Positions 51,661-59,531 of a stretch of 64,000 bases of DNA are shown here, piece by piece. Made by a program: the position numbers and the translations under genes. Position 1 is the first letter of the stretch, and each line of letters starts with the position of its first letter. The DNA comes from Pectobacterium brasiliense (lineage in GTDB: Bacteria; Pseudomonadota; Gammaproteobacteria; Enterobacterales; Enterobacteriaceae), in contig NZ_JACGFN010000001.1 in assembly GCF_016950255.1 (NCBI RefSeq), forward strand, positions 1,302,001-1,366,000, written 5' to 3'. A model generated the notes under the pieces. The model was not told the origin of the DNA, made no database searches, and saw only the letters and a list, made by a program, of their open reading frames with translations.

Positions 51661-53439
51661 ATGAGCGAATCGCTGTATTGCCGCACTTGTGCGACCATCA
51701 ACCAGACGCAACGCCCGCGATATGGCGTGCTGATCCCGCTGTTTTCGCGGCTGCTGACGCTGGCGGGGATTGTGGTGCTGATTGGCATGTTGCCGTGGCT
51801 ATCCGGTCAGGATCCGGCGCTGGCGCTGCTGCGCGCCCGTTCCGGCGAGCAGGAAGCGACGGCGGAAACGCTAAACGCAATTCGTCACTCACTCGGGCTG
51901 GATCAAGGCCCGCTGCAATTGCTGTTGAACTGGCTGACCGGCCTGTTGCACGGCGATGCGGGCAATTCCTGGGTGTCTGGTCGGCCGGTTCTTCCAGGGA
52001 TGCTGCAAGCAACGGGTGTCTCGATCACGCTAATGGCCTCCTCAGCGCTGGTGGCCTTCACGCTGGCTGCCGTGCTGTGCGCCCCGACCTTTCGGCAGGG
52101 ATTGCGCGGTCAGGTTCATCGTTCAGGCGGTCTGTTTGCCGCCTTATTTACCGCGCTGCCCGAATTCCTGCTGGCATCATTTCTGCTGATTGTCGGTGCC
52201 GTCTGGCTACAGTGGTTTCCCCCTTATGGCTGGCTAGGCCTGCACTACGCGGTGCTGCCGTCGCTGGCGCTCGGTATTCCAGCAGGCGGCTACCTTGGCC
52301 GGATTATTGCCGACGCGCTATCTGCCACCTTCAGCGAAAACTGGCTCACCACCTGGAGTGTGGCAGGTGTGAGCCGCCGTCATATCGCGCTGGCCGTGCT
52401 GAAACGCACGTTGCCCAGCGTGATGCCGCTGGTCGGGCTGGTGCTGGTCTCGTTAACCGGCGGTGCCATTGCCGTCGAAAAAGTATTCGCGATTCCCGGT
52501 CTGGGACGCGCCACGCTGGGGGCGGCAGCGGCACAGGATCTGCCCGCTTTACAGGTCGGCGTGCTGATTCTCTTACTCATTGCCTCGCTGGCAGGCATCG
52601 CCGCCAGCGGCGTGCGGCTGCTGATTCTTGGACGCGCGCTGCGGAGCGGCGCGATGCCCGTGCCGGAAGAGCGTGGTAGCCCCGCGTCTCGCCATGCCAT
52701 CTGGCTACCGATTATCTGCGTGCTGATCCTGGCGCTACTGTTGCTGGCTGGCCTGCCGCGCGATCCCTATAATTCGGCCTTTCTGCGTCTGCAACCGCCG
52801 TCGTTTCTGCTGCCTTTTGGCGCGGATGCGATGGGGCGTGATTTGCTGGCGCGCGTCGCACACGGTACGTTAAATACCTGTCTGCTGGCGTTGGCGGTAT
52901 CGCTGGCCTGTCTGGCAATTGGCCTGTTGGTTGGGCTCTTTCCGCGTCTGTTCACCGGCCCGATTGAAGTGACTAACGCCCTGCCGCCAGTGATTGCCGG
53001 GCTGCTGGTTGCTGCGGTAAACGGCCCGACTGCAACGGGTGCGGCGATTGCCGTGATTGCCGTGAGTTGGGCACCGCTCGCAGCCCACACGGCGGCGTTG
53101 GTGGCTGAAATCAATGCGCGCCCTTATATTCGAATGCTGCCGATTCTCGGCGTCGGCCCGATACGGCGCAGCCTGTTCTATATTCTGCCCGCGCTGATTG
53201 GCCCGCTTTTCCGTCACGCCATGCTGAAACTGCCGGGCATCGCGCTGGCGCTCGCATCGCTCGGCTTTTTAGGTCTGGGCGCATCACCGCCGACGCCAGA
53301 ATGGGGACGCGTGCTGGCTGAAGGGATGCCGTATATCGAACGTGCCTTCTGGGGCGTGCTGGCACCAGCAGCGGCACTCGGCGTGCTGTCGATACTGGCG
53401 GTAAGCGCAGCGAATCTTTCCGGTCGCCACAAGCACTAA
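51661..53439 (+). CDS. ABC transporter permease, DppB and DppC fused
   Basis: 592 residues made of two permease domains that are normally separate proteins. The first half is of DppB type (IRHSLGLDQGPLQLLLNWL, AGVSRRHIALAVLKRTLPS); the second of DppC type (PFGADAMGRDLLARVAHGT, LGVGPIRRSLFYILPAL). It reads as one open frame. It is the second fused permease in this window. It closes the transporter operon; amn follows after about 150 bases. Confidence 0.9.
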   Translation: MSESLYCRTCATINQTQRPRYGVLIPLFSRLLTLAGIVVLIGMLPWLSGQDPALALLRARSGEQEATAETLNAIRHSLGLDQGPLQLLLNWLTGLLHGDAGNSWVSGRPVLPGMLQATGVSITLMASSALVAFTLAAVLCAPTFRQGLRGQVHRSGGLFAALFTALPEFLLASFLLIVGAVWLQWFPPYGWLGLHYAVLPSLALGIPAGGYLGRIIADALSATFSENWLTTWSVAGVSRRHIALAVLKRTLPSVMPLVGLVLVSLTGGAIAVEKVFAIPGLGRATLGAAAAQDLPALQVGVLILLLIASLAGIAASGVRLLILGRALRSGAMPVPEERGSPASRHAIWLPIICVLILALLLLAGLPRDPYNSAFLRLQPPSFLLPFGADAMGRDLLARVAHGTLNTCLLALAVSLACLAIGLLVGLFPRLFTGPIEVTNALPPVIAGLLVAAVNGPTATGAAIAVIAVSWAPLAAHTAALVAEINARPYIRMLPILGVGPIRRSLFYILPALIGPLFRHAMLKLPGIALALASLGFLGLGASPPTPEWGRVLAEGMPYIERAFWGVLAPAAALGVLSILAVSAANLSGRHKH

Positions 53440-53595
53440 TCTATTGCAGGACATCACCTAAGCGCCCGCTTCTCTCCACGTTCACAGCTCTGCCAGATTT
53501 CACGATGGCGGGGCTGGGCATCTTCAGTTACGCTGTGAGCTAACCTCTGCCGAAGTACATATGAATATGTGTAGAGCGTGATTAAAGGAGAGAAT

Positions 53596-55056
53596 ATGCA
53601 TAACAGCGGATCCCACGTCAGTCTTACCGTCACTCAGACTCTGGATAAACTGGAAGCGCTGTATGATGACGCCGTTTCGGCGCTGCGCGACGCCATCGGG
53701 GACTTCATCAATGATGGCACGCTGCCTGATGCTAACGCGCGTACGGCGGGGCTATTTGCCTACCCTGCTCTCCGCGTTAGCTGGAGTGGCAATTCGACCG
53801 GCCATCCTCGTCATCGCGCCTATGGGCGTTTTACCCATCCCGGCAGCTACTCCACTACCGTTACCCGTCCGGCATTTTTGCGCGCTTATCTGGCGGAACA
53901 GCTGGCGCTGTTGGAGGGGGATTATGACGTCACCATCGAGGTTAGCCCGTCACAGCAGGAAATCCCGTTCCCTTACGTGCTCGACGGTTCCGATCTGATT
54001 CTTGACCGTTCGATGAGTGCCGGTATCGCCAAGCATTTCCCCACGACAGAGCTGTCGCAGATTGGAGATGAAACGGCAGATGGGCTGTTTCACGCCACCA
54101 CCACGTCGCCGCTGTCACACTTCGACGCGCTGCGTACCGATTTCTCGCTGGCGCGGCTTCGTCACTACACCGGCACGCCAGTAGAACATATTCAGCCGTT
54201 CATCCTCTTCACCAACTACACGCGCTATGTCGATGAGTTTGTGCGCTGGGCCTGTGCGCAGATTGCCGATCCCGATAGCCCGTATGAGGCGCTATCTTGT
54301 GCTGGCGGTATTTACATCACCGCCGAGACGCCAAACCCCGAGCAGACGGTGTCCGATCTGGCCTGGAAGAACCACCAAATGCCGGCCTATCATCTGATTC
54401 CTCGTCAGGGTAAAGGGATTACGATGGTCAACATTGGCGTCGGGCCATCCAACGCGAAAACCATCTGCGATCACCTCGCGGTGATGCGTCCGCATGCCTG
54501 GCTGATGATCGGCCACTGCGGTGGCCTGCGCGAAAGCCAGTCCATCGGTGATTATGTACTGGCGCACGCTTACCTGCGTGACGATCACGTACTGGACGCC
54601 GTGCTACCGCCGGACATCCCGATTCCCAGCATCGCCGAGGTACAGCGCGCGCTGTATGACGCCACCAAGATGGTCAGCGGTATGCCGGGGGAAGAAGTTA
54701 AACAGCGTCTGCGTACCGGCACGGTGGTTACCACCGATGACCGCAACTGGGAGCTACGCTATGCGGCTTCTGCCCTGCGGTTTAACCTCAGTCGCGCCGT
54801 CGCCGTGGATATGGAAAGTGCAACGATTGCCGCACAGGGGTATCGCTTCCGTGTCCCTTACGGCACGTTGTTGTGCGTCTCGGATAAGCCGTTGCACGGC
54901 GAAATCAAGCTGCCGGGACAGGCAAACCGTTTCTATGAAGGGGCGATTTCGGAGCATTTGCAGATTGGCATCTGCGCTATCGATCTGCTGCGGGCGGAAA
55001 GCGATAAGCTGCACTCGCGCAAACTGCGTACCTTTAACGAGCCACCGTTCCGTTAA
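53596..55056 (+). CDS. amn: AMP nucleosidase
   Basis: 486 residues, the length and sequence of E. coli Amn: N-terminal regulatory domain (GLFAYPALRVSWSG, GRFTHPGSYSTTVTRP) and C-terminal nucleoside-phosphorylase-like catalytic domain (GVGPSNAKTICDHLAVMRPHAWLMIGHCGGL, AVDMESATIAAQGYRFRVPYG, CVSDKPLHGEIK). It splits AMP into adenine and ribose 5-phosphate. The start at 53596 has GGAGA upstream; a GTG at 53578 is possible but less likely. Confidence 0.96.
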   Translation: MHNSGSHVSLTVTQTLDKLEALYDDAVSALRDAIGDFINDGTLPDANARTAGLFAYPALRVSWSGNSTGHPRHRAYGRFTHPGSYSTTVTRPAFLRAYLAEQLALLEGDYDVTIEVSPSQQEIPFPYVLDGSDLILDRSMSAGIAKHFPTTELSQIGDETADGLFHATTTSPLSHFDALRTDFSLARLRHYTGTPVEHIQPFILFTNYTRYVDEFVRWACAQIADPDSPYEALSCAGGIYITAETPNPEQTVSDLAWKNHQMPAYHLIPRQGKGITMVNIGVGPSNAKTICDHLAVMRPHAWLMIGHCGGLRESQSIGDYVLAHAYLRDDHVLDAVLPPDIPIPSIAEVQRALYDATKMVSGMPGEEVKQRLRTGTVVTTDDRNWELRYAASALRFNLSRAVAVDMESATIAAQGYRFRVPYGTLLCVSDKPLHGEIKLPGQANRFYEGAISEHLQIGICAIDLLRAESDKLHSRKLRTFNEPPFR

Positions 55057-55121
55057 TCGAATGACGCAGTTAGACAGCCGACCCTATTCGGGCGGTCGGC
55101 TGCTCTGGCGTGACTAAATAC

Positions 55122-55139
55122 GTTATGTTATAACAAACC
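55122..55139 (+). promoter_or_regulatory. Zur-like box before the small cysteine-rich protein
   Basis: GTTATGTTATAACAAACC with the core ATGTTATAACAA (55125-55136), 11 of 12 matches to the Zur palindrome ATGTTATAACAT, 24 bases upstream of the start at 55163. Confidence 0.55.
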
Positions 55140-55162
55140 AAATACCCTAGCGGATAAGCCCG

Positions 55163-55402
55163 ATGAAAAAAGGTCTGTCAGTTCTGTTTCTTTCCCTGGT
55201 GGCGACACAAGCCTCAGCGTTTCAGGCAAAAATGGCTCAGTCTACGGAGAGTGGATTGAACAATAGCGATGAGCCTAAGCGCACCTTTTCAAGCTTTACG
55301 CCAATGGGGCTGGAAACCATTCATCCCGGCCAGTGCGATGCGACCTCCATTAACGGCTGCGGTTGCCCATTTTGCACCCAGCTGCGGCTCATTGGTCGCT
55401 AG
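55163..55402 (+). CDS. Small secreted cysteine-rich protein, unknown function
   Basis: 79 residues: a signal peptide (KKGLSVLFLSLVATQASA, cleavage after Ala19) and a ~60-residue mature part with four clustered cysteines near the C-terminus (Cys58, Cys66, Cys68, Cys71 in GQCDATSINGCGCPFCTQL). The CxCxxC arrangement could bind zinc or form two disulfides in the periplasm. It has its own Zur-like box and is followed by a terminator, so it is a separate gene. I do not recognise the family. Confidence 0.75.
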   Translation: MKKGLSVLFLSLVATQASAFQAKMAQSTESGLNNSDEPKRTFSSFTPMGLETIHPGQCDATSINGCGCPFCTQLRLIGR

Positions 55403-55436
55403 CCCTACGTGACAGAGTCGTTGTTCGCGACATAGC

Positions 55437-55464
55437 AAAAGCGCCACATTCGTGGCGCTTTTTT
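55437..55464. terminator. Intrinsic terminator shared by the small protein gene and proP
   Basis: Perfect stem AAAAGCGCCAC (55437-55447) / GTGGCGCTTTT (55452-55462) with an ATTC loop and T-run on the plus strand; convergent genes on both sides. Confidence 0.8.
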
Positions 55465-55481
55465 ACTATCGGTAAGCGGCG

Positions 55482-56984
55482 TCAATTAATCTCAGGATGC
55501 TGTTCGGTCAGCCGCTTTCTTTTCTTCTCCAGTTCGGTGATTTGCTCGTCAATTTCTTCTATTTTTTGCTCGATATTGTCGTACTGTTCCTGCAACAGCT
55601 CTTTGGCTTCCGTCCGATCCGATGCCGCTGGCGTTGCGCCTTTCAGGGGCTGGTTAGCGGTTTCACGCATCGACATCCCGGTAATCAGGCCGATCAGCCC
55701 AATTACCATTAGGTAGTACGCCGGCATATACAGGTTGCCAGTCGATTCCACCAGCCACGCCGCCGCTGTTGGCGTAAAGCCCGCAACCAGTACGGAAACG
55801 TTAAATGAGGTCGCCAACGCGCTATAACGAATATGCGTCGGGAACAGCGCGGGCAGCGTTGAAGCCATCACCCCCGTGAACGAATTCAGCAGTACAGCCA
55901 GCATCAGTAATCCGCAGAAAATTAGTCCAATCACATCGCTGTTGATCAAGATGAAGCTCGGCACCGACAGCAGCAGCAGCCCAATACTGCCGCAAATAAT
56001 AAACGGCCTGCGCCCGTAGCGGTCGCTCATCAGCCCCATCACTGGCTGCACAAACAGCATCCCGATCATGACGGCAATAATAATCATCACCCCGTGATCT
56101 TCCGAGTAATTCAGGCTGTGTGAAAGGTAGCTCGGCATATAGGTCAGCAGCATGTAATAGGTGACATTGGTGCTAATCACCATCCCGATACAGATCAGCA
56201 GACCTTTCCATTGCTTGGTCACAATTTCACGCAAAGAAATCTTCGGCGGAGATTGGATGCTGTCTTTTGATTCTTTATCAATGTTGTCAACGTGCTGTTG
56301 GAATGTCGGCGTTTCTTCCAGCGCATGACGCAAATAAATCCCTATTAATCCGAGCGGCGCGGCAATAAAGAACGGAATACGCCATCCCCAATCCAGAAAG
56401 CTTTCTTCTCCCACGATGGAGGAAATGAGCACCACGACGCCCGCGCCCATCACGAACCCGGCAATAGAGCCGAAATCCAGCCAGCTTCCTAAAAAGCCGC
56501 GTCGTCTGTCTGGGGAATATTCAGCAACGAAAATCGCGGCGCCGGTATATTCGCCGCCAACGGAGAATCCCTGCGCCAGTTTCGCCAACAGCAGTAATAT
56601 CGGTGCCCAAATACCAATCGATTCATAGGACGGAATCAAGCCGATACAGAATGTACTCACCGACATGATAATAATGGTGATCGACAGGACTTTCTGGCGA
56701 CCAAATTTATCCCCCATCGCGCCAAAGAATATCCCACCGAGTGGTCGAACCAAAAAGGGAACCGAGAACGTTGCCAGCGCGGCGATCATTTGTACGCCGG
56801 GATCGGCTCCGGGGAAAAAGACCTGTCCGAGCGCATACGCTACAAAACCATATACACCGAAATCAAACCATTCCATCGCATTACCTAATGCGGCGGCGGT
56901 AATGGCTTTTTTAAGTCTGGCATTATCAATAATGGTAATGTCCTGAATTTTCATCGGTTCGACTTTTTTCTTTTTAAATCTCAT
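55482..56984 (-). CDS. proP: Proline/glycine betaine:H+ symporter ProP
   Basis: 500 residues, the E. coli ProP length, with nearly identical stretches (KAITAAALGNAMEWFDFGVYG, ATFSVPFLVRPLGGIFFG, AQGFSVGGEYTGAAIFVAEY). Twelve membrane helices are followed by a C-terminal tail that forms an antiparallel coiled coil (YDNIEQKIEEIDEQITELEKK), needed for osmosensing. It imports osmoprotectants in response to high osmolality. The start at 56984 follows AAGGA. About 275 bases upstream are non-coding and would carry the promoters. Confidence 0.96.
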   Translation of the reverse strand: MRFKKKKVEPMKIQDITIIDNARLKKAITAAALGNAMEWFDFGVYGFVAYALGQVFFPGADPGVQMIAALATFSVPFLVRPLGGIFFGAMGDKFGRQKVLSITIIIMSVSTFCIGLIPSYESIGIWAPILLLLAKLAQGFSVGGEYTGAAIFVAEYSPDRRRGFLGSWLDFGSIAGFVMGAGVVVLISSIVGEESFLDWGWRIPFFIAAPLGLIGIYLRHALEETPTFQQHVDNIDKESKDSIQSPPKISLREIVTKQWKGLLICIGMVISTNVTYYMLLTYMPSYLSHSLNYSEDHGVMIIIAVMIGMLFVQPVMGLMSDRYGRRPFIICGSIGLLLLSVPSFILINSDVIGLIFCGLLMLAVLLNSFTGVMASTLPALFPTHIRYSALATSFNVSVLVAGFTPTAAAWLVESTGNLYMPAYYLMVIGLIGLITGMSMRETANQPLKGATPAASDRTEAKELLQEQYDNIEQKIEEIDEQITELEKKRKRLTEQHPEIN

Positions 56985-57259
56985 CTTTTTTCCTTTGCTT
57001 AAAAAGCGACCATTTATTAAAAATAAAACACTCTCTTTCATGCACAGGGAACCACCCGACTGCACGCTGAAAGAAAAATGAACAGCTTTGGCCGCAATAT
57101 CTATTACACGTTGATGCTGCTGGATGAAGTATAGAGGAATTTAGACAAAAGCTCGGCTTCTGGCACCGTATGCCTAAATAACGCACAGAGATATCGTAAA
57201 AGGAAAATAATGGTAAATAGTTATGACAAAATCATCACATTACTGTTAGAGGGGTATTT

Positions 57260-58198
57260 TTACTTACGCGAAGTAATCATTTTCGGGTTACGGTTAAAAT
57301 AGCGCGTAAATGCCAGACTGAAATTAGCAGGGTGTCGATAGCCAACTTGCCATGCCGTCTGCGCCACCTGAAATCCCTGTTCCAGCAGCTGATGTGCCCG
57401 TTCCATCCGCATCTGCAATAGCATCTGACCCGGTGTGGTCGCAAAGCAGCGATGAAACCCCAGTTTGAGTCTGGATTCACTCATTCCAGCCTGAGCTGCA
57501 ATAGAGGCCAGCGTCAGCGGTTCGGCCAGATGCTCACGCATCCAGCGACATACTTGATCCAATTGCTGCCGTTCCTGTGGGCGGATACCACCGCGCTTCT
57601 CTTCCGGTTGTAGGACGTGCCGATACTGTGCCAGCAGGCTTAAGGCATGGATATGTCGATTTAGCGGATCGCCATCACTGCACAGCGCATTGACGTGCAC
57701 CTGACTAGCCGCAGAGACGGGCGTAAATGCGCGCAGCTGTACCCTATCATCGTTAAACAATTGCTCCGCACAGTCCGCGCCAAAATAGCGCGCTGCCGCC
57801 GTTTTCCCCACCAGCAGCCGTAGCTGATCGACCTGCTGCTGAGCCTGATAATGGCGCTCGCCCGCGCTGGCACCAAACGTCGTCATCGTGACATGCTGCT
57901 GGCGAAACCCGATCGATGAGCCGCCGCAATCGTAATAAGCAGACTCCCCTGCCAGCGCAAACGTCATGATCAGCATCGGCTGCGAATGCGGGTTCTGCGT
58001 TTCTTCCACCAAGGCACGATACGGGCGATATTGCGAACGCGCCAGCGACAGATCCGCATCAATACGGCTGAAATCCGACCAGCACTCACCGATGTTGCCT
58101 GGCAGTGTTCGACGCGAATCAGAACGATTCACCTCATTCATCCGGCACAGATCGCCCGATGATAATCCCTCTCGCACCCGTTGCTGTCTTTGCACCAT
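57260..58198 (-). CDS. AraC-family regulator divergent from a methyltransferase
   Basis: 312 residues. The C-terminal domain has the two AraC helix-turn-helix units (LASIAAQAGMSESRLKLGFHRCF and TAWQVGYRHPANFSLAFTRYF), in the PchR/YbtA branch that senses siderophores. The N-terminal part has no motif I recognise. The reading frame is open to 58267, but the Fur box occupies 58252-58270, so translation must begin later; 58198 has GGGGAG just upstream and 58219 is an alternative. It shares a short promoter region with the methyltransferase and likely controls it. Confidence 0.82.
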   Translation of the reverse strand: MVQRQQRVREGLSSGDLCRMNEVNRSDSRRTLPGNIGECWSDFSRIDADLSLARSQYRPYRALVEETQNPHSQPMLIMTFALAGESAYYDCGGSSIGFRQQHVTMTTFGASAGERHYQAQQQVDQLRLLVGKTAAARYFGADCAEQLFNDDRVQLRAFTPVSAASQVHVNALCSDGDPLNRHIHALSLLAQYRHVLQPEEKRGGIRPQERQQLDQVCRWMREHLAEPLTLASIAAQAGMSESRLKLGFHRCFATTPGQMLLQMRMERAHQLLEQGFQVAQTAWQVGYRHPANFSLAFTRYFNRNPKMITSRK

Positions 58199-58251
58199 CT
58201 TCTCCCCGCCGTTTCGCATATGAAAAACGCCGTCTCGCATAACAATGAACA

Positions 58252-58270
58252 TAATAACGATTCTCATTTA
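58252..58270 (-). promoter_or_regulatory. Fur-like box between AraC regulator and methyltransferase
   Basis: Minus strand TAAATGAGAATCGTTATTA resembles the GATAATGATAATCATTATC Fur consensus in its AATGAGAAT and GTTATTA halves. It sits in the shared divergent promoter region. Confidence 0.6.
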
Positions 58271-58319
58271 TAGATAGCATATTCCCTATCGACTGACCAT
58301 CTATGGGGAAAAACCACTT

Positions 58320-59306
58320 ATGAATCAATTAGAGACGTTATGGCAGCTTGCCGCCAGCAGCGTGAAGGCTGACGCCTTATATCTGGCGCTGGAACAGCAG
58401 ATTTTCGACCGACTGGAAGAGATCACCACGCCGCAGCAACTGGCGAAAGCGCTGGGCTGGCAGCAGGAGAAAACCGGGTTTCTACTTGAGATCCTGTGGA
58501 GCATGCAGCTATTGACGCGCCATCACGACGGCTATCGCACCGCTCCAGCCTGCGCCGCCGTGCTCTGTCGCAGTAGTTCACGTTTTCTGGGCGACGCCTG
58601 GCGCTTTCGCCTGACCAGCCTGCGTCAGTTTGGTCAAGGGCTCGGCGACGGCATGTCTCAGCCGCTGCAAACGCAGTTGAGCGAATTACCGCGCGATGCG
58701 GCGTGGGCCAATGCCGCGGAACAGCAAATCGCTCAGGAACAGCGGGCAATAACGGCCGACCGTGCCGAGCAGTTGATCGCCAGCCTGCCGGATTTCCCGC
58801 AAATCAGACACGTTCTCGATCTGGGCGGCGGCCCCGGCTGGGTAGCGATTACGCTGGCGCTGCGTCATGCTCAGATCTCCGGCACGGTGTATGACCTGCC
58901 GCAGACTGCCGCCGTAGCGCAGCGCAATATCGATGCAGCCGGATTATCCGCACGCCTGTCGGAGCAAAGCGGCACGTTTCCCAGTGAAACATACGATCTG
59001 ATCTGGAGCTCCTCATTCCTGCATTTTGTCGAAGACATTCCCACTATGCTGAGCACGCTCTACGATACGCTGGCATCGGAGGGCACGCTGGTTCTGGCAC
59101 AGGCGGAGATTGCCGAAGCGCCGGAGGATGCCGCACCGGTTCTGCCGTTCTACCTGCCGATGCAAATGAGTGGACGCCACGTCACGCGGGAAGGTCAACT
59201 GACGCAGTGGCTGTTAGAAACGGGCTTTACCTCCGTCGAAACTCGTCGTCATCAGGCATTTCCCATGGCACCGCTGAATGTACTGATCGCCCGCAAACAC
59301 CGATAA
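58320..59306 (+). CDS. SAM-dependent O-methyltransferase (class I, dimerising)
   Basis: 328 residues. Residues ~1-100 are a winged-helix dimerisation domain as in plant and antibiotic O-methyltransferases; the catalytic domain carries motif I VLDLGGGPGWVAI (near residue 165), YDLPQTAAV and the motif IV-like YDLIWSSSFLHF. It should methylate a small hydroxylated molecule in the cytoplasm. The adjacent Fur box and siderophore-type AraC regulator link it to iron status; the substrate is unknown. The methyltransferase has no other enzyme directly beside it. Confidence 0.87.
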   Translation: MNQLETLWQLAASSVKADALYLALEQQIFDRLEEITTPQQLAKALGWQQEKTGFLLEILWSMQLLTRHHDGYRTAPACAAVLCRSSSRFLGDAWRFRLTSLRQFGQGLGDGMSQPLQTQLSELPRDAAWANAAEQQIAQEQRAITADRAEQLIASLPDFPQIRHVLDLGGGPGWVAITLALRHAQISGTVYDLPQTAAVAQRNIDAAGLSARLSEQSGTFPSETYDLIWSSSFLHFVEDIPTMLSTLYDTLASEGTLVLAQAEIAEAPEDAAPVLPFYLPMQMSGRHVTREGQLTQWLLETGFTSVETRRHQAFPMAPLNVLIARKHR

Positions 59307-59365
59307 CCGCAGATACTTCGTACCCGCTGACACCGGCAAGACTGACAACGCCGCTGCTGCATCAT

Positions 59366-59384
59366 GTTGATGATTATCATATTT
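59366..59384 (+). promoter_or_regulatory. Fur-like box before the strong terminator and the esterase gene
   Basis: GTTGATGATTATCATATTT, about 13 of 19 matches to the Fur consensus, with the core TGATGATTATCATATT. It lies 60 bases after the methyltransferase stop. Confidence 0.5.
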
Positions 59385-59462
59385 CTGCACACCTAAGGTT
59401 GTCAGTACGATGCAAAGCGCCTATAAATGACATTACAGGGCGTGACTGATTGAAAAAAGGCG

Positions 59463-59507
59463 AACCTGCCAGACGTGATAGACATATCACGTCTGGCAGG
59501 TTTTTTT
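59463..59507 (+). terminator. Very strong intrinsic terminator 25 bases before the esterase start
   Basis: An 18-bp perfect stem (59463-59480 with 59485-59502) and a 4-base loop, directly followed by seven T (59501-59507). It can end transcripts from the methyltransferase, or a short transcript starting near the Fur box, or attenuate the esterase gene. Confidence 0.85.
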
Positions 59508-59531
59508 GTTTTCATCCCTAAGGAAAAACGC

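Noticed and set aside
51678..52679. Long open frame of 333 codons within the fused DppBC permease, +1 shifted
   Set aside because: Arginine/alanine-rich with no family pattern; it is a GC-driven shadow of the permease frame, which has clear permease motifs.
59410..59449. Leader peptides MQSAYK and MTLQGVTD before the terminator hairpin
   Set aside because: No runs of one amino acid and no good ribosome sites, so a classical attenuation leader is not supported.
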